From positions 62,001-126,000 of the forward strand of contig NW_019774648.1 of assembly GCF_001039355.2 (NCBI RefSeq): a stretch of DNA of 64,000 bases, in the 5' to 3' direction. This DNA is from Lingula anatina (taxonomy: Eukaryota > Brachiopoda > Lingulata > Lingulida > Lingulidae). The translations under genes and the position numbers were made by a program. Under the pieces are notes generated by a model, which saw only the letters and a list, made by a program, of their open reading frames with translations, was not told the origin of the DNA and searched no databases. Positions 45,721-59,583 of this stretch are shown here, in pieces. How positions within the stretch are numbered: the first letter of the stretch is position 1; every line of letters begins with the position of its first letter.

Positions 45721-48700
45721 GTGTAGAAAATGAAGAAACCAATTCAACTACAACAGTGATATGGCTGGGACCCAGGTTTTTCTCCACGCCATCCAAAACT
45801 CTGCTCTCACTCACAGGAGCGGAGCGTGATATATAAAAGCTTCCCTCCACAATCGAAGCCAGCTTTTGCCTTCCTAAAACACCGTATCTAGCGAAAGGAA
45901 ATAATATTGTAAGCTGGCTGACAGATTCAAGAATGTGCACTTTATTTTCTTAAGAAAACACAATGCACACTACACGAATATTCCAAACATATGTTATTTG
46001 CATTTTCCAGTGAGCCCCAGGTTCAGATAGCGAGCTAGTATTTGCTCTAGTATGCTCCCTGCCGATTTTGCTGGCAGATTACATGCGGAAGGTCTCTACA
46101 TTACCATACAAGACTTGTGTGGTATTAAAAACGCTGTATTTTGGATCTAGTCTGTCTTAAAATAATATGGTATGTATTTTGGAAGCGCGAAAGCACTGGG
46201 AACCTCAACCTAACGATCGTCTGCAAGGACTTGTTTTTTCCCCTCACATATCTTTCGAAAGGAAGTACATGTGCTCTGCAGCTTGAAGTAATTTCCCAAG
46301 CAAAATTTGTAAAATATTTTGGCTATGGCGCGCAAAAACCTATCATTTGGCACATCTTTCGACACCTTTCCCGCCAAGAGCATCTTGAAAACAGATGGTT
46401 GCGATCGAAAACATGACTTCTTGTACGCAAATCATGTCTAAAAGTTAAAGCAAAGTTCAAACGCAAAACGTTAAAATATACAACGTTGCATTTAAAGATC
46501 ACAGAAAAAAGCCGGAAAATAGCATTGCAATCGATTGCGTTCTCTAAGATCTTTTTGATGTAACATCTAAGCGAAAAAATACCAGAAACAAGCGCAACTT
46601 GTCTTTCAAGAGATTTTCGGTATCCAGAGCCAATCAGTGTCCGAAACCACCGCGTTACCCCACATGTTAGTGCCATTAAAACCTTGCTCACAACAGGGGG
46701 AAAACTTTTGATCGACAGTTCAAAACTGCGTCCTAACAAAGATGAACACTTAATTCAAGGATAGCTTTCCAGATGAAAAATCCTAAATTGTGAAAAAGGT
46801 CAACTCTTTCAAACTCCTGCACCCTGGGTTGATTTCCCCAGTGGTCGGACTTTATTCGCGAAATCGACCGACTCTTATGAATATTAAAATTTCGCTTCTC
46901 TGTCGCTTCACGCAGCGACATCGAGTGAATAAGAGTTCAAGAACTACTCTCGACTGGGCGAGTCTGTACAATAATTCCCCCGTCAGTTTATCACACGCAT
47001 TTAGCAATAAAATGAGTGTATAATGATCATACCAAGAACTGCTGCTGGGTTACGTAAAGTAAAACCAGAAATCGAACAACAATCGAACATTCTTTAGCGA
47101 TCGAGACAGCAACAAAAATGGATGGAATAATCCATGCAAGAGATTGATTGATTTTGATTGCACAGAAGTACCCCCAGTCCAGAAATGAAACATTTGTAAC
47201 ACGCTACCCGCGGCGCGGAACAAGCCGAGCCGTCATTACTCTCCCTGTTAATTCTCACCAGAAGTGAGAAAGCGTGGAAATGTGATCCGACCAAGCATGG
47301 CTGCAATAAAGAACTTTTTCTTATGACATGTGTTGCAAATGATGCCAGAGAGCGCGCGGTTATAAACATACAAATCAAACACTCCCAGTTTTCTGCCACG
47401 GCCAACCTGTAAATCATCCAGACTGGCCTATCCATTTCATAAACGCGTCAAAAAAAGAAACCCACCAGATCTGGAGAAACTTTCGTCTGCATTTTTTCAG
47501 CCATAAATGAGCAGACGACCTGGCATTAAAGCCTATTACAAATTACCGCCTGACACTGAAGGTGTGAAAATACAAATGGCCGATTAAGTGGAGTCGTAAA
47601 GCACGACTACAGTGTACCCATCGGCCATTAATTGCCAACCACTGTTTACCTGCCGAACTTCATTAAAATTCAGCTATGTTGCTTGCAGATTAGTGTTACA
47701 AGCGTGACTTCTAATGGAGGCCTTGGGTTTCAGAGGTCGCGGCCTGCTTAAATAGACGACCAAACATAAGGGGTTGATTCTCGCGTAAATTTATGCAACA
47801 CACACTGGTGGAGTGTGAAAAACGACTCGACCTTTGTCGCGCTTAATGCTTTCACTTTGAATTTAAGTGTGAAAGAATGGGGCATGGATCATGCCAGAAG
47901 CCGAGGGCAACCGGCTATATCTATCTTTTAATAGTAATAGAAACAAATCGTCCAGGATCAACGCGACTCAAGTTTAATCAAACCCAACTTGGTGGAAAAT
48001 ATCAACCACCTTTCGCTCGCCCTCTGTGTCTGGCTGTTCAAGGCAGAGACCCAAAACAAACAGAGAATAAACTGGTTCGACGCGGCCTGTAATCCCAACC
48101 AGAGTTTTGATAGAGACTGAGGCAAAAATATCATTAACCCAAAAGGCAGAAACCATCCGTGAATCGACTGGAACCTGATCGATCCCACATCTCGGCTCTT
48201 GCCTATGGAAAGCAGGACCGCTTTCTCTACAGAAGCCCACATGCAGACTCATTGTTCAATCACCAAGCCTCTAGAAAAACAAACTATTCTTTTCCTTAAA
48301 CCGTGGTTTTCGTGTCGAATCTCTCCCCTCACGAATACCAGAAAAGCCATTACCTGTGTTCTGACGTGTGTTTCCTCTTCTCCCTGTCCTTCTGTCTGTG
48401 ATTCTGATCCCCTAAGCCCGAGACTGGTAGCTTCATATTTACAAAGTGTTACAAATCGCCCAATATACTAATCCAAGGATAGCTGCTAATTGAAACTGAA
48501 ATCTATACCCTGCGGGCTCTTATACACTGAGTCGATCGCTCTGTTGTGAAGCGAGCCTTTGACGGGCGGTGTTTTCGCTATTTGAGGCATTGAAAGTCGA
48601 CAAACAATTGAATGAAAAGCGCGTCACGTAGGACTTTTGTAGATTGGACAAAAACTCGGTTTGAGCGCATTTTGAGATTTCTCAATTCAATAAACTGAAC

Positions 48701-51700
48701 CTAGAGGTGAACTGGCTCACATTATATGAAATGTATAAGGGGGTTCTTCGTTGTTTCGCCTGCATGCTTCGCTGTGCTAGAAGATCTCATAAAGCTTTCA
48801 AACTGTCATTTTTTCCTCTGACGCCTCGGTATTGTATGGCTGTAATCCCCCAGCAAAGCGGGCTGACAGTGAGACAGACAAAGGTCAGCCCTATCAAACG
48901 TATCGTTCGAGGCTGACAAGCATACCTATTCAAAGCCCACAATTCAAACGACAGTCACGATTTGTACGGAATCGCAACCGAGCATCAAGCAAAATTGAGC
49001 TGTATCTTATCTGCCCACACTTTTTTGTCGCATGGCAAAATCACGAACAAAACATAAACAAGGTGTTGCCATCTGTAGAAGAAAATAAATACAATTCACC
49101 ATGTAAACATGTTACACATGATGAAATATTCTGTACTTGTCAATTATTCAGTGCATATTGTGTTTTAGGGTGAACAACTGCGTTTTACATCATAAATAGA
49201 TAATGGGTGAATACGATTTGACATATTGCTTTGATTCTGGAATAATAGACATATTCGCTATCTTTAGAAAGGACCAAATGCTTTGTATTGTTATGAGAGA
49301 GATAAAAAGTACAGATTCACACGCGACCAAATTGTATTTTTTTTTTTTACTAATCTGGTAAACGTCTACTGAAATAAGCCAAAGCAGTGCTCGAATCGAG
49401 CGTGAACAATTCTTCTACAACAAGCCCAGATTCAACATGGAAGTCATTAAAATTTGTTGGCACTATACTGAAGTCTAAAATAATGACTAAACTGATAACT
49501 CTCCATTATCACCCAGAAATCGACCGAAATGTAATAACACGACTCTTCAGACAGCCTTCAAAGCAATCTACTCCACTTAAGTTTATTGGCTCAAGTATCA
49601 AATCGGACTAGTAAAGCACGCTCTTTATGGACTACACAACGAGAGCGCATAATAAGTTAGTTTATAAAAACTAGCTTGTTGGGTTATAAAAGCCGAACAT
49701 CGTAAAATTATCGAGGACACACCAAGTGAGTGCGAAACCTATGGGTAGCGCTACTAATACAGCTGTAATTGACGTGCAGCAATTAATGCAAAGTGACGGA
49801 GATAATTGATCCCCTCTCAGAAAGGTGCATGCGAGAACTCACTATTGACAGACTAGAAGCTTTCAATATTCAGCAAAGTTGGCTGTGTTTTCGCATCTTG
49901 CGCTAACAGGGGCGTTGAAGGGGGACTTCGGTCTATAGACCTCTATTCATACTTCACACCGTTCGATAAACACCAGAGGCGACAATGAAAACGTCATCAG
50001 AACAAACAGAAAGGAAAGCAATGGAAGAAAAGCGTCCAATATCAACGATTTCCACCTTTTCACCACATGCAATAACAGCAGAACAAAGCAGCTAGTGAGG
50101 GGAACGGAGTGCAGGCACACAGAAACGAGCCCACACTCCATACAATAGCAATGTGCTTTTAAACACATCAATATGGGACGACAAAAGAAGCACTTTCCAT
50201 TGGTTTTTTTCCTGCTGCAACCGCAAAGCTAGTTAATTCGAAGAATAACAGCATTCGGGTCTTCAGGTGTAGAACATCATGTCGTAACCACACCCCCTTT
50301 TTTATTTTCAGGACAGGTGTGAACTCTGACATACATTGATCAACGCACTTTTGTACAAGGTTCCATTTTTGTACATCTTTCAAAAAAATCAGGATCATCT
50401 CTTCCTTTTCATATCAGTAAATTCTTCAAAATTTAACCGTAATGATCTAACGCTGAATTCATTCATGGAAATGGTACTAATACACCAACGCCCCAGGAAA
50501 ATGCCACTAAAAATTTTTTTTTTTAATTTTCACTGCTTGTTTCATTTTGACCGATTTAATCAAATGAAGGCGGACTCCCTTTGCTCAAATCAAATCATAT
50601 ATGTAACCTTTATGTTCAGGCACCGTTCAAAAAATCCGACGAAATCCGACCCCCTTCCTCCGTCACAATTCTCTGCTTTGGTAACACGCGGCTAAGCCGT
50701 CCTTGACCATTGGAAATCTATAGATATGTGTAAGGGCATTGGTTCAGCGCTACTTCTTCGCGCCTTATCACAAAGGGTCTGTTTAATAATGTTATAAATT
50801 ATGCAAAGAACTTCACGTTGACCAGATAAGGTGTGTGCCCACATGAAAGAGGGGAGTCTCTGAACCGGCAAGCCATCACGTGCCAGTCGATGGTAATAAG
50901 AAAACAAAGTTGGCAAAATAAAGCGAATGTGATGTCAAGCATATGTGCGAAAATAATTCACATTAATTGGACGTTTTCGATTGATATAGTGTCTGAATGA
51001 GTCATTTGTTGGCTAACAGGAGGTCTCTTTTCCCCACCAACTTCTAATTCTATTTTTCAGACCGAGGCGTCTTAAAAATGCATATATATCTGCAACAATT
51101 TCATTGTACATTCAGTCCGACTCCTTTCCGCAGTAAAACCCACCGCAGAATGCGTGCTCCGGCCATTTCGAGTCCCATGATCGGTACTTACAGGTGACTT
51201 ATGTTCGCTGCTTGCAAAAATGGTTCCATCTACATCTGCATATTGGCAGTATCCTTACTTAATGGGCAAAAACAATATGATGGCGCTGATCAACAACAAT
51301 TAATACCGCATTTCCTCCTTAATTTAGCACTATCATCTGTGTTTTAATAGGCAATGAAATTTCATGTATATTCTAGCGCTACCATGGTTACTGAAAAGTG
51401 GAGCAGAAAATTCCCTAAGCTGTTGTGAATTCGAATCTTATCCTATATCGCGTGCTCTTTTCATTTCCTATTAAAGCAATACTTTTTTCAGCATCCCCTA
51501 TTCAATTGACTGTTATGATCTTTTTATTGCTAATTGATTGAAGTCGAAGAAAAGGAAATTCGTGTCATTTATCTCAATCAAGAGTGAGTAGAAAATTCAA
51601 TTTGAGCTGAGAGCTGAATCGACTTTCGTGACTTACTGCGTTGTCATGGTAACTATTGCTGTCGTTATGGCAACTAACTTCTAAATCACAAACTTCTAAT

Positions 51701-54700
51701 GAAAATAACTGCTTAATTGTGTCAATAACTTAACATTAAAATGTAAAATAGTTGCAACAAATATTGCGTTTAACAAAAACACATTCGACGAGAAACACGA
51801 ATATTCAATTTCACACTCCCATTTTTTTTTCTTTCAAGGGCATTTAAAGCAAGTTTTCAAATTGCAACCTTGGTCTTAAAAAGAGGACAAAAAGGAAAGA
51901 AAACCTTGCCTCTTTAACACAGTTCTTATGATATAAAACATCGACTACTCAGAAATGATTTTCTCTGGGTTGGTGTGCATTAGGGAACACTTGCAACGCG
52001 CTCGTGTAAACAAGAAACCGTCCGCTTGGAGAGAAAGTTCAAATGGTTTTACCGCCGTCACTAAGCCTAAAACAGACGTCTTTGCCACCTGAGAAAACTA
52101 TGATGCCTGAGAAAATGGCAGAATAAGGAGCAGAATTACCTGTTCTCCAGCATGCTTGGGACACTTGTGAAAACAGACAGCTAGAGAGCTAAGCTGGGTT
52201 AGTACCAAGGCCCGGTGGTCGAGGGCGCTGGAGGTTACGCTTGGTCGAAGATCGTCAAACACCTCCAAGTTATTCGCGTGCATATACCAAATGCATCCCT
52301 TGCTTTGCTTTCGCACGTTGTACAATAACTGGCACTACAGAGTAATAGTTTTCTACTTAGTCACAGCATTTCTATTCTCCAGAAAGAAAAAGAATCCAAT
52401 CGATCTTCTAACGATTTCCATTTGCTTTGATGGATGGTCAAAAAATCTGCTCGTACACATCAAACAGAACCTCATCCTTTCTTTTCCTTCTGTTCGGCGG
52501 ACTGGGGCTGCCAACGCTGGAGGACGATTACTGTGCTCTCCGGAGAGCGCGCAGAGACACATATACCAACTGTCAACGCTATTTTGTCAATCTTAATGAA
52601 ATGACAATTTAAGTTTGATTTGTGCCTGCTTCCGCTACGACACGTGTGCATATGGTATTTTTTCGCAGAGTGCCATTAAGTCTTCATAAGCCTTTCGCTT
52701 TATTTGCTTTTGTGTGCTATTATCACTATCAGGTACATGAAATACCACACTGTATAAATGAAGACGTGAAATATGCTCACCATTTGTCCAAAAAAGAATT
52801 AAACAACTGCTTCGCACGCATTAATGCCCCAGTCTTCTGACATCAATAATTTTTACTGCGTAAAACGAACGAAAAAAGAATAACGAATGAATTATGGAAC
52901 CAATTTGTACATCAAACATATAGCTAATATGATATTTCGCTTATAAGCATTTGCATATGCTGATGAAAACTAAATAGCAGCTGGGGGTTGCCCCTTATCG
53001 GGACCCCCACTTTGGGGCTGTTTGTACTACTTATTACTACACCTATTTAATCAATACCAAAGGTGCAAGAAGTGGTAATTAACGACAGCGTATCAACAAA
53101 CAATCCAAAAAGTCAGTAACAGGTAAAAATTGTTATCGAACCTAATTGTTGTAGTTGATTGACTTGGAATTTAACCTTGCATAACTTCCTCCCCCCCTCC
53201 CCTCCAAATCGAAAATTATTTCAGCAGCGGAACGGTCCTTCAAGTTGCACCCGAGATAACTCATTGAAATTCAGTATCGCTGTTGAAATTTTGGTTTAAA
53301 TGATACACCTGTCGTTGAACCTGACAGAGACTAAGTTGATGCCTGAATGTTGCCCCACGATATATAATTACTGTATATTACGATCAGCGAGTATTGTGCA
53401 TTGGGGATGACAAAAGATCAAACGCTGCGCCATGTACATTAAACGATATTAGAGATCAGCCAACTCTCGACAACGCCTCTCTGTTATTTGCACCCCACTG
53501 GGACGCTTAATCAACGGTTTTGAACACGGGATACTACGTCGAGGCATCTTTTTCAGCGAAAAATTCTTAGCGTACTATTGAACAATTTGCTGCTCTAAAA
53601 TACGAAGATACGACAACAGAAGTCGGTGGCATGGTTTGTACTTGTCTTCCTTTTCCAAAACTCTCTGCCATTTGACTTCTTCGCCATGTATCCACTTAAC
53701 ACACCCACAATAGATAGCGTTCCGTAGTTAGGATAGAGATGTCCAATTATTAGGGAACTGCTATATATGCAGATCATATGACAAGCAATATCCAGTATAA
53801 TGTCACATTTCTTCAAACGATATCTTTATTTTGGTTAATTTATAGACATACTGTAGTACGCTTGTATTATTTCAACAATAAAGAAAATTCAGCCCTTAAA
53901 GACGTGTCAAGTCAGAGAAAAATACAAATCGTTGAACATATCGTGCCGTAAACTTTAAAGGAGAGTTAACACTTTTTGCCATTAAAATAAGTAAGAACGC
54001 AAATTGCAGCCGACATCAACAGTGAATAGACCAAGCAATTATCTAACCTTAAGGAGATACCTTAATAAAAGAATCTTGCCAGGTTGTCAGTACCATTATA
54101 TTGGTATGTCAAAACGATTCACCCAAAACGGTTCAACATGCGAAACCTTTTCAAGACGTAGTAAATTACACCGTGTAGGATTTCTATAAAATCTCACTGT
54201 GGAACAATCAACAAACACCTGCAACATACTAAATCAAGCCAGTAATGTCAAACACGCGAATAATTCCTGAACAGTTGAGGTATCAGCTTTTCATGCAAAC
54301 CACCACTTGTTCTTTTGAGTTGCATTGTGTTTTCAATCTTGCATGTAATCAAACGGTCCCGCCCGATGAAACATAATAACCAGCAGATGGAGCTACAGCA
54401 AACGGAAAATCAATACAATCCCATCCTCAATTTTGGTTGATTTTTTTCATCTGTGGAAATCTTGCACATTTGTGCTTCTAATTTATCTTTGTGACAAATG
54501 ACGTGTGCATGAAGATTCCGACAATTTTCTCCATAAGACAAAGGCTTTGACTTACAAAAGAAAAAAGGAGAAACAGAAGGTATTCAAAAATTAAAGAAAA
54601 AAAAAAACATAAAACATTTAAACCACACTGGAGTAAAGATGATAATTATAAAGCACAAGCTGAAAAAATTTCTTCCTACCATCATACGTCATCATACGTT

Positions 54701-54919
54701 ATTTTTCAGCCTTTGCTAAATAATTATCATCTATGATCCAACAACCAAGCTAATGAACACTTAAGCTCACATTGGAGTATTTCTCCCACTCTTTCTTACA
54801 CAATTTTCAATTGAACAAAAAATCTCAAAAAGGAAGTGTGAAAACTGACAGCAGAACATTTTTTTGTAAATGCCTCCTCCTGTTGGTCAACATACTGAGT
54901 TGAAGAGATTACTGGACAC
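45721..54919. other. Intergenic region upstream of RGM
   Basis: No exon with a recognised domain. The longest frame here, 138 codons on the minus strand at 46739-46323, has random composition. The stretch includes a compact nested palindrome at 47575-47629 and many AT-rich homeodomain-like cores. Confidence 0.5.
47575..47629. repeat. Nested perfect hairpin
   Basis: AATGGCCGAT (47575-47584) pairs exactly with ATCGGCCATT (47620-47629). Nested inside, AGTCGT (47592-47597) pairs exactly with ACGACT (47603-47608) around the loop AAAGC. This could be a structured RNA, a cruciform or a composite binding site. No known family is recognised. Confidence 0.55.
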
Positions 54920-54922
54920 TTA

Positions 54923-55203
54923 GGCCCCATTCAGAATGAAAGTTCCAAGTACTAACTGGTCCAAGGCTCAAATATGGCAGACCCTACATGAAAGGAAGAC
55001 CACTTAATTCTGTTATGGTCTCTCCGCCTCTGGTCGAATGGAGTCAAGATTTAGTGACTGTGCCCCTGCAGGGATGACAAGGGGGAGGCGTATGAGAAGC
55101 GGAGAGACCATTGCAGGATTAAGCGGTCTTCCTTTCATGTAAGGTCTGCCATATTTGAGCCTTGGACCTGTTAGTATTCGAATCTTTCATTCTGAATGGG
55201 GCC
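54923..55203. mobile_element. Foldback MITE-like element 1
   Basis: Two long inverted arms (about 110 bp, mostly matching) begin GGCCCCATTCAGAATGA on the left and end with its reverse complement on the right, separated by about 65 bp. TTA flanks each end (54920-54922 and 55204-55206), as expected for the 3-bp TWA-type target duplication of PIF/Harbinger-related elements. It has no coding capacity, so it is non-autonomous. Confidence 0.75.
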
Positions 55204-55206
55204 TTA

Positions 55207-55388
55207 CACCCCATTTCCATAGATTAGATCGATCTACTTTAGATCGACCTAACTCCCTGGGGGTTCACGCTAAATAGCTGTCAGCCGGGCGGACACGAAA
55301 AGTTAATTATCCCCCTACANTATCTGAAAGTAATCTAGTGAGACTCCCCGCGGGGATAGATTGATCTAAAATCTATGGGAATAGAGCC
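55207..55388. mobile_element. Foldback MITE-like element 2
   Basis: Imperfect inverted ends share CCATAGATT (CCATTTCCATAGATT on the left; the right end reads AATCTATGGGAATAG). It sits between TTA at 55204-55206 and TTA at 55389-55391, sharing the first with element 1 and the second with element 3. A single N at 55320 falls inside its loop, so the interior may be incomplete. Confidence 0.55.
55320..55320. other. Assembly gap (single N)
   Basis: One ambiguous base inside the second foldback element. Hairpin-rich DNA often breaks assembly, so this is probably a gap of unknown true size. Confidence 0.6.
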
Positions 55389-55391
55389 TTA

Positions 55392-55666
55392 GAGGGCATT
55401 CAGAACAAGTTGATCCACAGACTAAATATGGCTAACTCACATCAAAGCAGCCCTGGCTAATTCCATGATGGCCTTCCCACCTCCACATGTGCTTTCACTG
55501 CAGGGGCCTTGCAATTAAAAGTTGGAGCTGAGATTTAATCCGTTTAATGGCGTATGTGAAGGTGGGGAGACCATCAGAGGATTAAACACCACTGCTTTCA
55601 AGTTTGGTCAGCCATATTTAGTTGGCAGTTCACTTAGTCTACAGATCATCTGTTCTGAATGTGCTC
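55392..55666. mobile_element. Foldback MITE-like element 3
   Basis: The left end GAGGGCATTCAGAACA and the right end TGTTCTGAATGTGCTC are inverted copies. Inner arms share ACTAAATATGGCT-type sequence. TTA flanks both ends (55389-55391, 55667-55669). The terminal CATTCAGAA core is shared with element 1, so the two belong to related families. Confidence 0.7.
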
Positions 55667-55689
55667 TTAACTCAAGTCATGACATTCAT

Positions 55690-55763
55690 TGAGAGACCAT
55701 TGAAGGATTACGCAGTCTTCCTTTCATGTAGGTCTGCCATATTTAGGTCTCAGCCTTGCTAGA
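55690..55763. mobile_element. Truncated fragment of element 1
   Basis: GAGAGACCATTGAAGGATTA, CAGTCTTCCTTTCATGTA and GGTCTGCCATATTTAGG match the inner part of the right arm of element 1 in the same order. The outer end and the partner arm are missing. Confidence 0.65.
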
Positions 55764-58700
55764 CCGCGGCTCTTCTCGATGTGAATGCTCTCAAAATGTG
55801 GAGATGAGTGTCAAGTAACCTCTGAAACTCAGGGTACCAGACGTTGTAAGGGAAACAATGAAGCAATGACTGTGGTGTGTCTTCCCACTTCACCCACTGA
55901 GTCTGATCTCTATGTTGTCACATTACAACTGTGAGTACACTATATGGGCTGTCACACCAAGTCTTATGACAACCCAAACCTGTCACCAGCAATTTGGACA
56001 AGAAACATGGCATTTTTTCTTCTTTTAAAATTCAATCAACATGATGGAATGGTCTCAGGAATGTCAGCTGCAACACTCATGAAGTCTAGCACACTCGTTA
56101 TTCAAACTAGATTTTTTTAAAATTTCGTAACCTACATTATTGTTTTAAAAAATGTTTCATTCATGGAACGTAATAGTTAACCCTGTTTTCTATCATTTAT
56201 GTACCAACATGTGTCATATCCTTCAATTACATATTAAATAAATAAATAAATCACATCTGCAATCATTCTGAACATTATTGCTCCAGCAGGACATGTTTGA
56301 TATTCCCACTGTTTTTTATTCTTAAGCATTCTTGTCTTCATCTATCTCACATTGAAGTCACTAATTTTTTCCAGTGTCTGCAACATGTCAGTCCTGAACA
56401 CATATGGTAACAGTTGTTTATAAGGTATTCAAGGATGTGATGGCATGGCTATACATCTTGGATCATTTTTTAAGATGACATCATGGCTTCCTGACATTGC
56501 ATTCATATGAACCATCTGTAGAAAAAATTGCCAAGATCTTACAGTGTAAAGGATTGAAAATTTCCATGCGACTCTTAACACAGAAAAAAAAATCTATTTG
56601 TAAATGTTTTTGCTCCACCTTCAGCATAAAACAGGCTGAAATGCTTTTTTCCTGTTTGAAGTCACATAAATTTCCTTTAAGCCCAATTTCAAAAAAGAAG
56701 AGAATGCAGATTAAACCCAGTTAATATATATCACCAAACACTGAAATAATTTTGGGGATAACTACTTTGTTTTCATTACCTAAATCATGTAATTATTAGA
56801 TTTGTGTCCCACACATAAATACAAAGGGCTAAAAAACAGAAGTCATTTCAATCTGGTTTTAGTTGTTAATTTCAGTTTTAGGTGAGGTTGGCATATTCAT
56901 CATCCCTAGAAGCTAATTTAGAAAAGAAAAAATTGACAGGCATGGATGACAAAGAAGATGAGAAATGCAGGTTATTCATCAACAGACTGCTGAAAATCAA
57001 TAGTTGCACTAAAGGTGAAACAAATGTTGGAAAATGAAACAAATATGGCTTCAAAAATACTCATTGGTATTCATCATCATCATATCAAATATAACACCAC
57101 AATACCTATGCTCTGTTGATTGATGTAACATTCATAACTTTATTGATTTTTGGGAAAATTTACCAGGGAAACTGACGTACAGATTAAAAAAAAAACAACT
57201 CTCCAACACGAACATATGTCAAAATAACTCAAAATATCTCACAAAACCCACATGCCTTCTTACCTCTCAAATGCCCTTTCTACTGCACGTGTGCAGATGT
57301 GAGTGGGCATCAACTATATTTAGAGGGACCCTAGGACCAAGAGTAGCACGCTGAGTTACAGATGATTCCTATCCACCTCGTATGTTAAATTATTCCTATT
57401 CACAACTGAATCTGTTTTCCTCCTCTGTTTTAGCCAGCTGCACTGTGTAGTTATTTAGTTGGTTGGTGTATCCCAAGGCTCAATGTCCACAGGCCTATGC
57501 AGTTCTTTGCACAGGTGGCCTGACACAGGTGTGTGCTCTTGGGGTTATCTTAACGTTTTCAGCATGCAAATTGATGGATCACTCAGCAAATAGTGGTGCA
57601 GATGTGAAATAAAAAGGCAGCCTGTGAAGGGGGAATGTTTGGATGCCACCACTACTGAGGCCATGTCTCAATATCTTCATTATTTCAAATGAAGTGACTG
57701 AGTATTTTCTCTTTGATTTGCAATGATGTACTGAATTTATATCTATTTGCATGCAAAAGGTGCTTATGGTACAGGTATTTCGTCAATGACTGATAAAAAT
57801 CTAAAGGGGAAATTTTCTCGATTGCTATTGCTCGCCAACATGCAGATAGCGCAAAGGTTTTCTCCAATTCAAACAAAGAAATCAAAAATTGTATTCTTGC
57901 TAATAAGGGTGACTATTAATTAGGTGATGAAGTACCTGTTGCACAAAACATGGCAACATTTTCCAAAATGTCACTCCAGGCTGACAGGGAGAAAAAAGCG
58001 GAGGGACAAAATACGCACAACACTTCTGCTATGTAAAACAGATGTTACCCATAATTCAATGCATGTAATTCAGTTTGTCATGCGAACTTCTCATTGCTGC
58101 CACGAACCAGTGCAATTTTCTGTGATTGGGAGAGGTACTTAATAACCAGGTTGCAGGTGAGCACAAGATAGATATGGCCGACACTGGTCAGTGATCACCA
58201 TTGTCCAAAAAATGTCCAGTCCACACCTGGGGTTATGTATTGGGGCTTGTGCCAGCACTTCAAAATACCACCAATGTCTAAATAATTTACCTTGTTTTTT
58301 TTTTAAAAATCCATATTTACCATATCTTTGGTAAGAAGTTTTATCTTACGTGAGAGTGGTCCTAGTCCAACAAAGATATCATTACAATTTAATTAAATCA
58401 TCATTTAAAATGATCAATATTCTTTTGCTAGATTTACTAGTAATTATGATATTCTGATGTTGTTGAGTTTCCCTGTATTCAAATGACGTCATATTATTTT
58501 AAGAAGAATGGTAATATTGAGGAATAACAGTCAGCAGTCCAATAGGTATAATTTTGCTTTATTCATTTGTTTTTTTTTTTTAAATATCCCATGGTTTATC
58601 TGACGAGGGTCAATTCATTGAACGGCTAAGGAAAATATAACAATGACAACAACAAAATTTTATCCTTATCTCATAGGGTACTACATAGGAGGAAATTAAT

Positions 58701-59561
58701 CTACACTGATTATTTTAGAAACAATTTAACTGCTTCAAATATCTGTTGACTGGTCCTAGTCCTTTTTTGTCACAAGTGTATTCTATCACCCTAAGATCAT
58801 TACAGGGACATATATGCACAGATGTGGTGGACCTGGAATCTCTGTAACAGCTCCCAGTTTACTTGTATTAAAATATCATTTTTTTTTAGCAAATGTCACT
58901 TTAAAAAATACCACTTATTCATTTAATTCAGCATGATGGTTCTGGTTTCAGAAGGCACTGAGCTCTTTTTTTTTTTTTTTTTAAATTGACATTTTCGCAA
59001 GGGCCATGACCACTTAATCTGTGTGATGATTTGTACAATCATTTCAGGTAATCAGGAACGTGGTGGCCATTTGATCTGCCTAAGGAACAGCATTTTTCTG
59101 ACTGTAAAATTGTGACTAAGAGCTCTGTACTGGAGGGTATGATATGTGCAGAATTCTCATTTGTTCAGGCGATACCAAGCAGTGTTTACTGATAACACTA
59201 TATCATCATGATAAGGAGGCTGGCGAATCTAACCCCCACCCTGTAGGACTAGTTCACTTGATTCTTTACCAGCTGATACCAGTGTCATGTATCTGTGTCA
59301 ATGCTCGCCAGCTCTCAACTAGCCCTGTGTGCTATCCTTTATCAATGATGTTTATTTTTCTCACCATGAAGTTGGTTATTTATATCTAAAAACTGTTAAT
59401 AATTCACTGAAACACAATTACAAAAAAAGGGGGGGGGGCTAATATTATTGCCTAGGTACAGATAAAAAGAAAGCTGACCTTCAAAATTACGATCACATAA
59501 GTATGGTTTAAATCAAAACTGCTAAAACATTTAACATGCTACTATAAAATTAAGAAAACTG

Positions 59562-59583
59562 TAAAAAAAAAAAAAAAAAAAAA
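59562..59583. repeat. Poly(A) run
   Basis: A run of about 22 A residues. Without an upstream transposon-like body or flanking duplication it cannot be called a retroelement tail. Confidence 0.8.

Noticed and set aside
45828-45842. TATATAAAAG as a TATA box
   Set aside because: It points along the plus strand, away from RGM, with no gene following.
46323-46739. 138-codon open frame on the minus strand
   Set aside because: No recognisable motif or family and composition like translated non-coding DNA.
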